Assembly (NCBI GenBank): GCA_930367205.1
Contig: OV884009.1
Span: 84,775,189-84,839,188 of the forward strand
DNA length: 64,000 nucleotides
DNA from: Acanthosoma haemorrhoidale
Taxonomy: Eukaryota > Arthropoda > Insecta > Hemiptera > Acanthosomatidae
Direction: 5' to 3'
Shown here: positions 23,596-35,040 of the stretch, one piece after another
How the letters are laid out: the number at the start of each line of letters is the position of its first letter
How positions within the stretch are numbered: the stretch's first letter is position 1
The notes under the pieces: model-generated
What the model saw: the letters and a program-made list of their open reading frames with translations, nothing else
Database searches by the model: none
Told to the model about the DNA's origin: nothing
Position numbers and translations under genes: made by a program

Positions 23596-25780
23596 GAAAC
23601 TTCTTTATTGTGATAAAATTACAATCTGCCTTATTAGGCAATAAGTAATTGTGATAAATGTTCTCATCAATACTACATTTACAAACAGCCCAGAGACCTC
23701 CCAAATCCATATGGATGTCACCTCCCTCGCTTGCGAAAGAGGAAGTGAAGTCCCCACGAGAAGTCCTCCACGCTCCTCCGTCAGCCGCGCCACCGGATAC
23801 GAGCCAGTGAAGGATGCCGAAGACTTCGAGAGCCACATACGCTCAGGGCATGATTGGTGAATCATTATAAGACCATTGCCAGGACTCCCAATGCCACGTA
23901 TTTATAGCAGGTCACGAGACCACTGCCGTTTTAGTCTCCGAGAAGGATTATAAGGATGAGTGGTGCAGTGTAATGACCGTGCTACGGGATTAGGGTGGTT
24001 GGATAGGTTACTATAGAATTTCATGACCTTGGAAGGGATGAGTTCAAGAATGTAAGGTGTATCACGATCATTATGAAGGGTTTTGTTGCTGAGGTAATAA
24101 GGGGCATTTACTATTGTTCTCAGGACTTTTGATTGAAAGAATTGGATACGCATGATGTTCGACTTCTTTGATGTCCCCCATAGCTCTATTCCGTATGTCC
24201 AGATTGGCTTGAGTATAACTTTGTAGATTAGTAATTTATTTTCTATTGCGAAATGGGATGTTCTTCGAAGTAGTCTGTACTGTTGTCTAAATCGTCTGTT
24301 TAGTTCTTGTCTTTTTAGCCTCGTATGTCCTTGTCAGCCGTTTGTCGTGATAGAAGCCTAAGTACCGTACTATCTTGGATACAGAAAGAGGAATGGAATT
24401 TAAAAAAAACTAGTGGACAAGACTTGCGACATAGGGTGAAGGTAATGTGGGAACATTTTGCTTTATTAATTTTCATCCACCATTGGTTGCACCAATACTC
24501 GATCTCATCAAGATGTTTTTGAAGGTTATGGGATGCTATATCTGGGTACTGGATGACAGGACTGCAGTTTCATCTGGAAATGTGGTCACGAAGGTATTGG
24601 GGGTAGAGGGGACAACAGTGGTGTATAGGTTATAGAAGATGGGACCCAGGACACTGCCCTGTGGAACTCCTGCTTTTATCGGATAGTAATTAGAATATTC
24701 TAAGCCACAGCGGACTTGGAAGAAGCGGTTTGAAAGATAGGACTGTAGGATTAGGAAAAGGGCATGTGTAAATATGTTTTGACCTTGTAAAGCAAACCTG
24801 CGTGTCAAACCCTGTCAAAAGGTTGAGATATGTCAAGAAAGGAAGCAGTGCAATACTGTTTAGTTTCAAGGGCTGAGGATATGTGATCAACAACGCGAAG
24901 GCCTTGTTGAGCAGTGGAATGCTGTATACGGAAACGAAACTGGTGTGTAGGTAAAAGGTTTTTGGATTCAACAATTGGAAGTAGACGTTTTAATAGGAGC
25001 TTTTCAAATATTTTTGAGAGGATAGGGAGTTAGCCAATTGAACGGTTTTGGCGAATAGGATAATAATGGAATGTTTCCAGAGGAGAGGAAAGTGTGTCGT
25101 TTGAATAATGCAATTATAAATGTAGGTTAGGAAGATTATGGTTTTAGGAGGGAGTTGTTGCAAAATTTGAGGAGTAAGGAGATCATATCCAGGGGATTTT
25201 TGGTAAGGTAAGTTTTTCAGAAGGTATTTGACCTCAGAGGGGTTAACGGCTTTTGTTGGAAGTGAGAGAGGGATAGGTGAAGTGAGGAAATCTTCCACAG
25301 TTTACCATGAGTATGGTTTTGATGAGAAAGGTGAGGTGTGAAAGTATGGGAAAGATGCAGAACAAATTCTTCCAACCTATTACTATCCGAAACCACCCAG
25401 GACCCATCATCACGATGAAGTGGGTGTGAAACATGATGATATTTTAGGATTTTTTTAGTTGCATTCTACAGAGAGGTATCCCTGGTAGACAGAGAGGAGA
25501 GGTGGGAATTAAAATAATCAGAACGGAAGGATGCCAATTGCCGCTTTACCAATCATTATACGAGCAGCGATCAGCAAGATGTCGGGATCTTTGCGACACA
25601 GTTTTGGAGCGGCGTTTGGATTGGATTAGGTCTTTGAGAGGCTGAGATAAAGGATTTATATTATGAATTTTTGGATGGCGTTTCCATTACCCGACCTCTA
25701 GACCAGAGTGGTGAAAGAATGCACTGCGTCGTCTAGGTCTTGGGATGTTTTCAGGGACACTTTGGTCTATCAAATAAATA
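23596..25780 (-). mobile_element. LINE family A (Jockey-like), longest copy, 5'-truncated
   Basis: Minus-strand element of about 2.2 kb. The 3' end is at 23596 with AATAAAG followed by AAGTTTC and A/T-rich DNA. The 3' untranslated part (to 23905) holds a GC-richer block shared with the copies at 52645 and 56151. ORF2 runs upstream to about 25760, where homology stops in the linker between endonuclease and reverse transcriptase. No target-site duplication was recognised. Confidence 0.85.
23902..25760 (-). pseudogene. Jockey-like LINE ORF2 reverse transcriptase, multiply frameshifted
   Basis: Reverse transcriptase of a Jockey-clade LINE, read in pieces on the minus strand. The upstream linker is basic (KDLIQSKRRSKTVSQRSR, ~25620). 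The fingers region at 24990-25298 has KNLPYQKSPGYDLLTPQILQ and FPLLWKHSIIILF. The palm at 24536-24808 has SYLSNRFFQVRCG, then IKAGVPQGSVLGPIFYNLYT, with FPDETAV where FADDTAI is expected, so the first catalytic Asp of the pair is kept and the second is Glu. The C-terminal part at 23902-24153 has FQSKVLRTIVNAPYYLSNKT, then LHNDRDTPYILELI, ending RRRLKRQWSRDLL. Between the parts the frame shifts several times. The copy is inactive but gives the family's order of motifs. Confidence 0.85.
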
Positions 25781-27840
25781 ATTTAAAATATTAAATAATT
25801 AAATATCGTGAGTCATTAAGACGGGAAAACAGTTTCTTGGATCCCAGACTTATAGGATAAAAAAACACCAACCCTGGCTAATTATCATGAGCACTCTGAT
25901 TATCCTTAAGAATAAATATTTCAATATGAAATACTGATCAATAATCATTGTTTTTTGTTTTGTTTTAATTCAAATTTTCCTCCTAGTACAACGTCTTTCT
26001 ATGCATCTGATTTCTCTCCATTACTGAACTTATTTAATTTAGTTATAGTATTTAAATATTTAATATGAAAGTTCTTATTATTTGTTTATGTTTCTATATT
26101 TACTCAATTATTTTCTCTTCTGTAAAATAAAACAGTGACTTATTTGTTGGAATATCTACCCTCTTTGGTTCAAGAAAAAAAGATGTTTGATTTCCATTAC
26201 GTTCATAGTGCACGGCTTTTCAACCAACAATTTATTTTTGCATTAGGGCCTAGTTTGAAATGGTTAGAGGAAGAAGGTCTGTTTACCGCTTAATTACCTG
26301 CGTACGCTTTTCAAATCATAGTGATGTGGGAAAGTCGGTTGATAGAGATTTTAATTTAGTTATTCTATTCAAATATTTAATATGAACTCTTTGAAAATGG
26401 TTTTACGTTAATGTTCTAATATTGGGACACTTTACCATTAGGAATTTTTAACTTCATTTCCTCAAGGTTGAAGGAAATCTTTACAATGTCAGGCTCGTTT
26501 GTTTTATATAAGTATTACTTTCTGTTTTTAAATATACATGTTTCCAGTTAATATATTTTCTCGTTGAATAGTCATAATTAGGTTTGGGGACTCTTCCTTT
26601 TAAACTGTAAATTTTTATTTTTTTTTTCGTCTAGTAGATATTCAGATGGATCATGACAAGATATATGATGCTATTATCTGTTTACTTTCTAGATTAGTCT
26701 CAGTCAGATGTTTCGTTTATTCACTGTCATGTATATTTGTTTAAAACTGTTTCACAGGCGTGTAAAGGAGTTCTGTGATGAGTAGCGAATACATGCAGTT
26801 AAAAATACAAACATACAATAATACAAACCTAAACCAACTGACAAACAAATCATTGATGCCTAATACAATAAATTATCTTTTTGCAGGGTAAAGAGAAAAG
26901 AGAAGAAAAGAAACAAATCTTTTATTTGAGTCATGAAGTTCTAATTGGTCCTTAAAAATAAATTGAATGTCTTCCTGTATCTTCTTAGTTGATACATTAT
27001 ACGCAACACTTTTTGCTACATTATTGTTGCTCCAGTTAATAAATTGTTATTAGAATTCTTTATTTTGTATTATGTTGCATGGGCTCAATACATGTAGTTG
27101 CCAGATGCAGCACGATTAATTAACCATATTATGAACTGGTTATTATAATAATTCAATATCTCGGGTGAAGTGCTATAAGTAAGTAAGGTCAAGTTATCGT
27201 GGGCCACCGGGTGCCGACCCAAGTTTCAAAGCACGAAAACGGATAGGTTGAACAGATCCATGCAGTGCTAAAGGCACAAAAGTGGATAATAACATAAATC
27301 AATTCATTTAAAATGAATTAAAAGATTTTTTCAATAATCTTGCTTATTGAAAGTTTTCTTTCAGCAAATAAAAAAAGTTACAAATACCTAGAATATTGAC
27401 CAAAATAATGAACTTTTGAATTAATTGGCTCGTACGAAATTAAATAACTGATTTCTATTGTTTGCTACCAACGCTTTTTTCTTAATGCCTTATTGTGTTA
27501 CTGTTTTTGAACTAGCTTAAACCCTAGGAAAAATGACAGAAATTTAAAGTGAATGTATACTAGTAAATATCAAATTCATGAAACCTGTAAATGTCAAAAA
27601 GATTGGATCATTTCCACAATTGCGGTAGTAGGCCAACCGACAGGCGAAAGATGATCCACCTCTTTGCCGTTTGAAAGGAATACCTCGGAGAATGAACATC
27701 ACCGAGAGATGGTCAGGGCGCGAACTGGTGAAATAATAGTTATAATTATTTAATTGATATCTTTATATATTAATCATTAAAAATTCTGACATTTAAACTA
27801 ACCAATTTAACACATTTATGTTTATTAACTGCAACTTTAT
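25781..27840. other. A/T-rich spacer, no gene seen
   Basis: No coding signal or recognisable repeat. Short A/T-rich open frames only. Confidence 0.4.
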
Positions 27841-28195
<355 letters not shown>

Positions 28196-30964
28196 TTGAA
28201 AACTAAAGGAAACTGGAAGACTAATTTCTACTGGTCTTCAAGGATGCAATGAATATATTTTTATTTATTAATGTATCTTCTTCCTAGTTGAACTATTCGC
28301 TATTCTTACAATTTTCAAGAAACTTTTGAGTGCATTTTTTTACCGCGATATGAATATAGTCAATGTTACTGGTATCATGTGAGCTGTGTAGCATCAGCTA
28401 TTTTCCTGCTGAGAAGGTGTCTAGGTTCGAAGGTAGGATCTGCATAGAGATAAAGCAATGAGAAAGTTGATCCGTAAGCTGTCCTTAAACGTCGGATGCT
28501 AATCTGTCGAGATGGGGCCGGGCACACAGACCAGCTCTGGAAATAAGGGCGCTGGGCTATAGTAGGTCAGTGTTGGCAGGCACTATCCCTTCGGAGCTCG
28601 TCGATTCAAAGCGCTCATTCACCTTCTCGCTCTCTTTCACTCTCTCCATCCCTCTCTCTTTCTCTCGCTCAAGTACATTGAAACGGTCTTTTCTAAAAAA
28701 ACCGATTCTCTCTCCCTCCTCTTCAAAGAGCAGTTAAAAAAAAAAAAAAAAATACTACGATGGGTTTCTCCCCGTTGAAACGAATAAGCGATTTCATGGC
28801 GCTGTTCACATAGCCGTGAATACAGTTGACGCGCCATGAATAAAGCGGGCGAATAAAGTGTGAATGAAGTGATGAATAGCAGTTTTGAATTCAATGCCCA
28901 CCAACAAACCACCTAATTTACAACTGAAGCCATCGCGCGATAACCGCAAACGCAAACGATCCGACTTTTCATAGCAGTAAAGTTCACAACAATGGTCTTT
29001 TTGTTTCTATTAATTATAAAAATATCCGTGGATTCAGGAATGAGTTGCCTCACCATTTATCTCTCATTAGATTGAGGATTTTATTTTTATTACAACAATT
29101 TTTATTATAAAGTAATATGTAATTTTTTTAATATTTAATGATGAAATTGAAGAATAACATCGAAATTGTTGGTACTAAAAAAATGTAAAACAAATAAAAC
29201 CTATTAAAATCAGCTTATTTGATTTGTTGACAACAAATTTCGTCTTAATATAAAATTTTGAAGCTATATTCCTCAACACTTCGAATTTTAATAATGAGGC
29301 ATTTGTTAAAACACTATTTAAACAAATTAAATTTGAAAAAATTCGGGCCCATTTCGTTATGTTTAAGATTTTTCAAGTTCTAGCGAAGTCCTGTCTAAAT
29401 CTATGCATCATAATTGTCACCTTGCTCATAGTTAAGAACATGCTAAAGAAGGTGACACAAAACGAATGCTATTCCAAAAAATAGAGTACACGATCTCTTT
29501 TGAGCAGCTTTTAATACTTTTGTCAATATTTTAGCTATTTAATTTTTTTTTTACTGCTACATTTATCTTTAAGCGACAAACATAATTTAACAAATAAAAT
29601 AACGTTAGTGTACAAAACTAAAAATACTTAGCAGTTTTTTCATAATTACTTAATAAGTTATTAAAAATCCATAGCGATCATAGACACTCTACTTCCCACG
29701 TCATTGGTTAACATAGATTTTCTAATGTACGATTAAAATTATACTTTTTATAATTAGTTTGAACTAATGGTGAAAATATGTCAAGTGCAAACTAGTCGTG
29801 AGTATACTAGTATATATTATATATATAGTAACACACCTTGTTTCCAATTTTCTTTTTTCTGGTCGTCAGTATGTCCAATGATTCGTTAATAACTTATAAG
29901 AACGGGAGCACTGCCCTCATTAAAGACTAGGCGTAAACTAACCTTTCCCTCGTCCATACCACCTGGCTCACTCTCATTGGCCAAAGAAAAGATCACATGT
30001 TTGTTATTTGAAATTTTCAACATTAAAACTATCAGGTGGTAAATTTTCATTTTTAGGAAATCAAAGACCACTGACGAGGTAGGCAAAGCCGAATATTTGT
30101 AGTTGTCATCTGAAGGAAAAACGAAGAACTAACAATGTGAAAATGACGTCCAACATTGAAAATCGACCGAATAGCAATTTTTACTCCTAGGAATAGCCGT
30201 TAAAAATAACGTAGTCAATACGTTAAAAATGATATAACTGAGGGCATGGGTTTGTCGGGATATTGACCAAGGTTGATCTTAGATTTTTGTCAATAAATAA
30301 TTGAACAACTTTTCGCCTTTTATGCCTCCATCAGGTCCTAGTATTATTAAGTCAAAGTGGAACATATAGGAGAAATCTATTTTTATCAACCTAAGCTGTG
30401 TTTGTTGAAGACTATCAACTCATAAAATAAACAACATACCACAAACAGAAATATAATGGAAATCAAATGTACAAAAAATATAAATTAAAATGACTAAAAG
30501 GTGAAATATCATGAGCGTAGAAGACAAATAGACTATGACAAATAAATAACTCTTACCTTAAAGCTGAGATTGCCAAACGGACCTTAGAAAAAGAATGGAA
30601 AGGTAGGGTAATTACGATTCTAAGGGATGTTACTTGTCGGTCCTGTGATCTCCCAGGGGAAGATTTCTTACTTGATAGATCTTACTGATAAAAAATCAAT
30701 TGGACTCTTTAATTACAAGATGTATACAAGTCAACTGTGGAAACAGCACTCGCTAATGACCTGAATATGACCTGTTTCTGACCCACATTACAGATGTCAA
30801 AGCACAGCGTACCTACAAAAGGGGTTCGTTCCACTAAACTAGTGTCATATGTCGACTTTTAGACAACATAAATACCGAAATATACAAATTTAACACATAA
30901 AAAATACCAAGCAGAAAAACTGGAAATTATGCTATTTTAATTACGCTAGACGGGATATAAGTGA
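28196..30964. other. Spacer with GC-richer island and pyrimidine-rich tract
   Basis: At 28378-28445 an A-box-like TAGCATCAGCTA and a B-box-like GGTTCGAAGGT are about 37 bp apart, a possible tRNA-derived repeat head. A CTCTCTTTC-rich tract lies at 28620-28675. The minus frame at 29886-30086 (66 codons) has ordinary amino acid composition but no recognised motif. The rest is A/T-rich. Confidence 0.35.
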
Positions 30965-31177
30965 TTTTCTGTATCCGACCATCAAGTTGGATATAAATAT
31001 TTAGGAAAGGCTGAGCTGGTGGTTGGGGAGGTGGCACCTGGGAAGAGCTACAGGTGGTCAGCCTCCAGGACATGGCCACAACTACCCCCATCACCTCCAC
31101 CCTTTGTTTACCTTTTAATTAGGTATCTCAAGCGCCACAGCGTCTTCTCTGAGTGGTGCAACTTATCAATCGCTTAA
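30965..31177 (+). other. Unassigned open frame in a GC-richer island
   Basis: A stop-to-stop frame of about 70 codons with an unusual composition for this A/T-rich region: LGKAELVVGEVAPGKSYRWS, then ASRTWPQLPPSPPPFVYLL and RHSVFSEWCN. There is no ATG at its start. It could be an exon or transposon debris. The minus strand is also partly open, so strand is uncertain. Confidence 0.25.
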
Positions 31178-31569
31178 CGAAATCTGTCATCCTTTAAATC
31201 GTATTTCAATTTATAATTTGAATTTAGATAAGATAAGGGTGAACGCTACTTTTAGTGTTTCAATTTTTAATTATAACCAAGATTTTGAGGTGGTTTCGTT
31301 CTCATACCCTTCCTCCATCAGTTTGTTTTCGCCCCTCATACTTCAGAATCCACCAGTCCCATTGCATTGTTGAATAATTTTTTTTCTGATTTTTGGATTG
31401 GGGTGGCATTTTTCTCGACATTACTAAGGCCTTTGAGTGAGTGTGGCACCAGGGCTTGCTTTGTAAGTTCAAAGACACCATTCCTTCCACGTACTGCCTT
31501 ATCATTTATCTATTTTAGAGACATTTAAAATATGTCAATAAAAATAAATATATTGTAGGCGTATCTTAC
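31178..31569. other. Spacer
   Basis: A minus frame at 31302-31505 (67 codons) is open but matches nothing I know. Confidence 0.35.
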
Positions 31570-31730
31570 GCCCGGCCACGACCACCTTAACCTAAATCTT
31601 GCTGGTGTTCTTCAGGGTAGTGCCCTTAGCCCCATCCTGCTCTTTTGATAGTCAGTCGGCTAATATGCCAACTCGTCCATCAAACTCCTACGAATTCATT
31701 GATGACACAGCCATCCTTCGACCTATCCAT
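31570..31730 (+). pseudogene. Diverged Jockey-like reverse transcriptase, palm fragment
   Basis: The + strand reads HLNLNLAGVLQGSALSPILL, then stops, and after a frame change SSNSYEFIDDTAILRPIH. LAGVLQGS.LSP is the palm motif (AGVPQGSVLGP in family A), and FIDDTAIL is the catalytic FADDTAIL box with both Asp kept. Homology stops at 31730 and resumes at about 32150 with the next part of the same protein, the gap being filled by an oppositely oriented LINE fragment. Confidence 0.75.
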
Positions 31731-31749
31731 ACATGCATTACATGACCCG

Positions 31750-32115
31750 TTACCGCATCTGGGCCTCCTTAACTAGCAACCGCCAGGAGTCTCTGTCTAG
31801 TGCTGCTGTAATCCAGTGGCGTCCTCCAAGGCCCCTCTCGTCTCAGGCTACACAGCCAATCCAGCGAAGTCTTGGTCTGCCAACCCTTCTTTGTCCTTAA
31901 TCTGGCTCGCTTTACTATGGAGACAATATTGGGCTCACCATAGAGATCATAAATCTGCTGGTTGGTCCTACTGCTCCATCCTTCGTTGATTACTACGGCT
32001 CCAAATATCCAGCTTAGAATCTTTCTCATCATCATCATAAGATTTTGACACACTGCCTTGGTCGTGGTTCAGGTCTTTGCTCCATACATAAGGACTGTCT
32101 AGTCCTCACTCGACC
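31750..32115 (-). pseudogene. Second-lineage LINE ORF2 C-terminus, inserted in the Jockey-like copy
   Basis: The minus strand reads VLMYGAKT, a stop where family members have Trp, then TTTKA and KILSWIFGAVVINEGWSSRT. Next are NQQIYDLYGEPNIVSIVKRA and RLR; after a frame change the read-out is GRPRLRWIGCVA, a stop, DERGLGGRHWITAALDRDSW and RLLVKEAQMR with TAA at 31750-31752. The motif train LMYG.ETW..T, RKIL..I(F/Y)G, ELY.LYGEP.IV...K..RLRWLGHV, GRPRLRWID.V and A.DRDSWR is typical of LINE families with short 3' untranslated regions. The stop lies about 20 bp from the junction with the host copy. The fragment is inactive. Confidence 0.75.
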
Positions 32116-32149
32116 TCGACCTATTCCCATCCTGAATTTCCAAAAGCCG

Positions 32150-32737
32150 TAGGAACAGGAGGGTTTGGAATCTATGTTGGCCAACTGGAGATTCAAAGGG
32201 AATGTTGACAAGTCATTGAATGTCACATTCTCCCTCTGGTTCTCATCATGTCCTCTGAAACGTTTCTATTCAGCCAACCCATTTCTGCTAAATCCCAAAC
32301 CTTTTTTGGAACTTATATTAGAGAAGCAACTCACATGAAGCCTCTCCACCTCTAAACGACATGGAATGAACAAACGAATCAGGCTAGTTCTTCACCTCAT
32401 GAGCAAACGTCCATAACAAACAAAAGATTGGTCTATACAACAATACTCCGACCAACCAGGTCCAACTTAATACAAATTTTTATCCAGTCCCCCTGCAATT
32501 TAGAATCTTCTGCAAAGTAGCCATTACTCCTTTCTTTGTCAACAACCGTATTCTTCACTCTGATCTTAACGATCCTTTCATTCAATACCAACCCCCTTCC
32601 CGTCATCAGAATTTTCGTTCCTGCCTCCCTGGCCATGCCCCCTTGGCAATTCTTATGCCAATGATCTATTATCCCAATTCATTCCCGGCTACCTAGAGCG
32701 ACGCGTTAGACGAAGTTGGCCTTGTTACCTCCTCTAA
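32150..32737 (+). pseudogene. Diverged Jockey-like ORF2, C-terminal part (continuation of 31570-31730)
   Basis: The reading continues with SMLANWRFKGNVDKSLNVTF, then SLWFSSCPLKRFYSANPF, parallel to WCNQWRIKVNEAKCSHITFT and the CP..YFNSIPLP of the 13469 frame. Then, after a frame change, it gives YPVPLQFRIFCKVAITPFFV, NNRILHSDLNDPF and finally YLERRVRRSWPCYLL with TAA at 32735-32737. Compare SKVLRTIVNAPYYVSNKTLH and RRRLKRQWPRDLL. It is an older or different subfamily member of the same clade, on the + strand. Confidence 0.7.
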
Positions 32738-32950
32738 ACCAACTAGCATTTTGTTTATAGTGGGGCTTATAGAGTAGTGATTATTAAAGTGACTAGTTAA
32801 GTGGTGGTTTATATGGCGTTTATAAGTGAACCAATAAAGTGACATGAGCAGTGGCATTGGCTAATGGATCTCCCACCTAGCTACTAATAGTATAGATATC
32901 ATTGCATATATCTATAAATAAAAAAAATATTATAAATTATTAGAGATTAA
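32738..32950. other. Presumed 3' region of the diverged LINE
   Basis: The sequence after the stop has GTGGTTTATATGGCG and TTATAAGTGAACCAATAAAG. It is probably the untranslated end of the copy. No clear polyA follows. Confidence 0.3.
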
Positions 32951-33066
32951 CAACAACTTTTGTTGCTGTAAAATTACAATCTACCTTATTGGGAAATAAG
33001 TTATTGTGATCAATGTTCTCATTCTTACCACATTTACAGTTGATGCACTCTTTCATTCATACAATA
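32951..33066 (-). repeat. LINE family A 3' end (short copy)
   Basis: Reads CAACAACTTTTGTTGCTGTA, then AATTACAATCTACCTTATTG, GGAAATAAGTTATTGTGATC and CATTCATACAATA on +. Only the terminal untranslated part is present, so truncation happened early in reverse transcription. Confidence 0.8.
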
Positions 33067-34162
33067 CAATAATAAATTCCAAGCTTACTAATTTTCACCT
33101 TGAGAGTGTAGAAAAACCTTTAACTTGTTTAAAGTGCATTGATTGTTATGGAACAATTTTGATTGGATAAATTTAAAAGAATAGAAGGTTTTTTTTTAGT
33201 TTAAGACCATAAACCTGCAATCATTTCCAGACAACCCCATGTAACATAACTTTACTGTTATGTTATACTATAGCATAAATATGAAATAAAATGTATTTTA
33301 AATTCGACATTAATATTTAATATTAGTTTTTTTTATATACAGGATTCACATTTTTTGAAAAGTATCTTACCTATGCGTTATGTTATGGAAATATACAATC
33401 TGCAGATTGGTCGTATCTAGAATATAACCTCATTTCAATCGTCATTGTTATCCGCAATAAGTAACAAAGGAGAATGAGCGAAATCTTTATGTCAGCAATA
33501 GTACATAAAACGTTGTAATATATGAAAGTCAAGACCCCATGAAATTTATTTAACTAATAAAATAATTGTTTCCAGGATAGACTTACCTTTAATCATATAT
33601 AAATTAGATCTAATTGTAGATGGATTCCCGAAATGATTCAATCCACCTCAAATAAAAAAGAAGAGACCCCTCAAAAAATGTTACGGATTGAGTGGTTCGG
33701 TACGAATCACTGGATACTGTTATCCTTGAGAAAAATGTTGGCAAGAATATAATCGTAAATTGTACTTGCCAGGAGAAGAGAGGCTCTGATGTCTGTGACT
33801 GAAAAGGAAGTTATTATGGGATAAGGTTGTGGAAGGAAAAAGGGGGATGTTCCTTCTGTCAGTCAAGACAAAGCCTCGTGTACAGATGTTAAATAAACCC
33901 ACTGAAACGCCGACCGATTTTTTGGCCCAAATATCCAATGAAGTAAAAACAAATTCCGATGAAGGCACAAACGAAACCGTAAAGCGTGATTTGGTGATGA
34001 TTGAAAAACAAATGTTAGCAGAAAAAAGATGCCATAATCCTGGTACAAGCGAATGAAAACAATAACGAGAGGAGGTTTTACAATATCACAGCGAGAAGTT
34101 AGACCAGAATGTGTCTCTGCACAAGGACGGTGCATCGTAAGGCTAACGTCCCTGTACGCGAT
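33067..34162. other. A/T-rich spacer, then possible BEL/Pao LTR
   Basis: Up to about 33700 the DNA is A/T-rich and featureless. From 33720 to 34162 both strands are partly open (for example + 33829-34056). This lies directly downstream of the BEL/Pao integrase relic and so may be its 3' LTR; a matching 5' LTR was not found. Confidence 0.3.
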
Positions 34163-34168
34163 CTAACA
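34163..34168 (-). repeat. Candidate 3' LTR start (TGTTAG)
   Basis: After the integrase, the minus strand reads purine-rich AGAGCGGATGGCA then TGTTAGATCGCGTACAGGG. A TG-starting LTR just after a short purine tract is the usual arrangement in BEL/Pao elements. Only one LTR is visible, so this rests on position and motif. Confidence 0.35.
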
Positions 34169-34236
34169 TGCCATCCGCTCTGAAGCATTGCTTCGGTGAG
34201 ATGACTCGTGGAGTAAACAGGCGAAGAGGAAGGTGC

Positions 34237-35040
34237 TTATTGGGTAGGAATAGGGCAAAGCTTGATGATGGGACGGCGAACAGAGCAATCATAAGTAGTG
34301 ACCTAAGCAACACGGGTAACTGAGTCAGCTCCTTGGAAAACATATGAAATTCGCCCTAGGGACTACTTAACAGGAGGGAGGTTGTCATCATGGACGATGA
34401 CAACTGTTCCCGGAAGAATGGGAGTAGAGGGTAGCAGCCATTTGAGGAGTTGCTGCAAGGTGTGCAGGTACTCTTGGTACCAACGCTTCCAGAAGTCCTA
34501 CTGAAGTCGTTGAACAATTTTCCAGCGCTATTAATAGAAGTAGAAGAGACATCACAACCGGGAAGACAAGTGAGAGAACGAAAGATTAAGAAATGCCCAA
34601 GAGCTTCCAAATCAGATGGATCCGAGGAGGTGCAACAGGAAAAGTATTGAGGATATCTTCAAACACAGTCCACACGGTAAGGAATTTCTCATACGTGAGT
34701 CGTTGTTCACCGACAAACCAGGTGATGCTTCGCAGACATGACTGCGACCTCGCAAAGGCCCCCGAAGTGCGGAGTAGCTGACGGAATGAATCGCCAAATT
34801 GCGCAACTTCACAAAGAATCTATTGATACTGAGAAGTCGACAACAAACGGGCAAAATCCCGATGATAACTGCTGGCCCCCACAAAGTTCGTTCCATTGCC
34901 CGATAAAATCACCGTAATCAAAGTAAACCTCTAAGTGTGACGAAACGGCGGTAAGCAGGAATTAAAGCGGGAAGCTCAGATGCCAGCTCAAAATGCACGG
35001 CTCAGGTGGCAAAAGCGATGAAGAGAAGGTTCCAATAGGC
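34237..35040 (-). pseudogene. BEL/Pao LTR-retrotransposon integrase, degenerate
   Basis: Integrase end of a BEL/Pao polyprotein, in pieces on the minus strand. From 5' to 3': AVHFELASELPALIP, then YRRFVTLRGLL; TVILSGNGTNFVGASSYHRD (34880-34910), where SDNGTNFVGA is usual, so the catalytic Asp is Gly; then in another frame WRFIPSATPHFGGLCEVAVM and SAKHHL. QRLTYEKFLTVWTVFEDILN follows, then GHFLIFRSL. Finally DFWKRWYQEYLHTLQQLLKW, ILPGTVVIVHDDNLPPVK, a stop, SLGRISYVFQGADSVTRVA and RRPIIKLCPIPTQ, with TAA at 34237-34239. The last block (DDNLPP..W.LGRI..V.PG.DG..R...V....RP..KLCP) is the hallmark C-terminus of this superfamily. At least three frameshifts and two stops are present. Confidence 0.85.
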
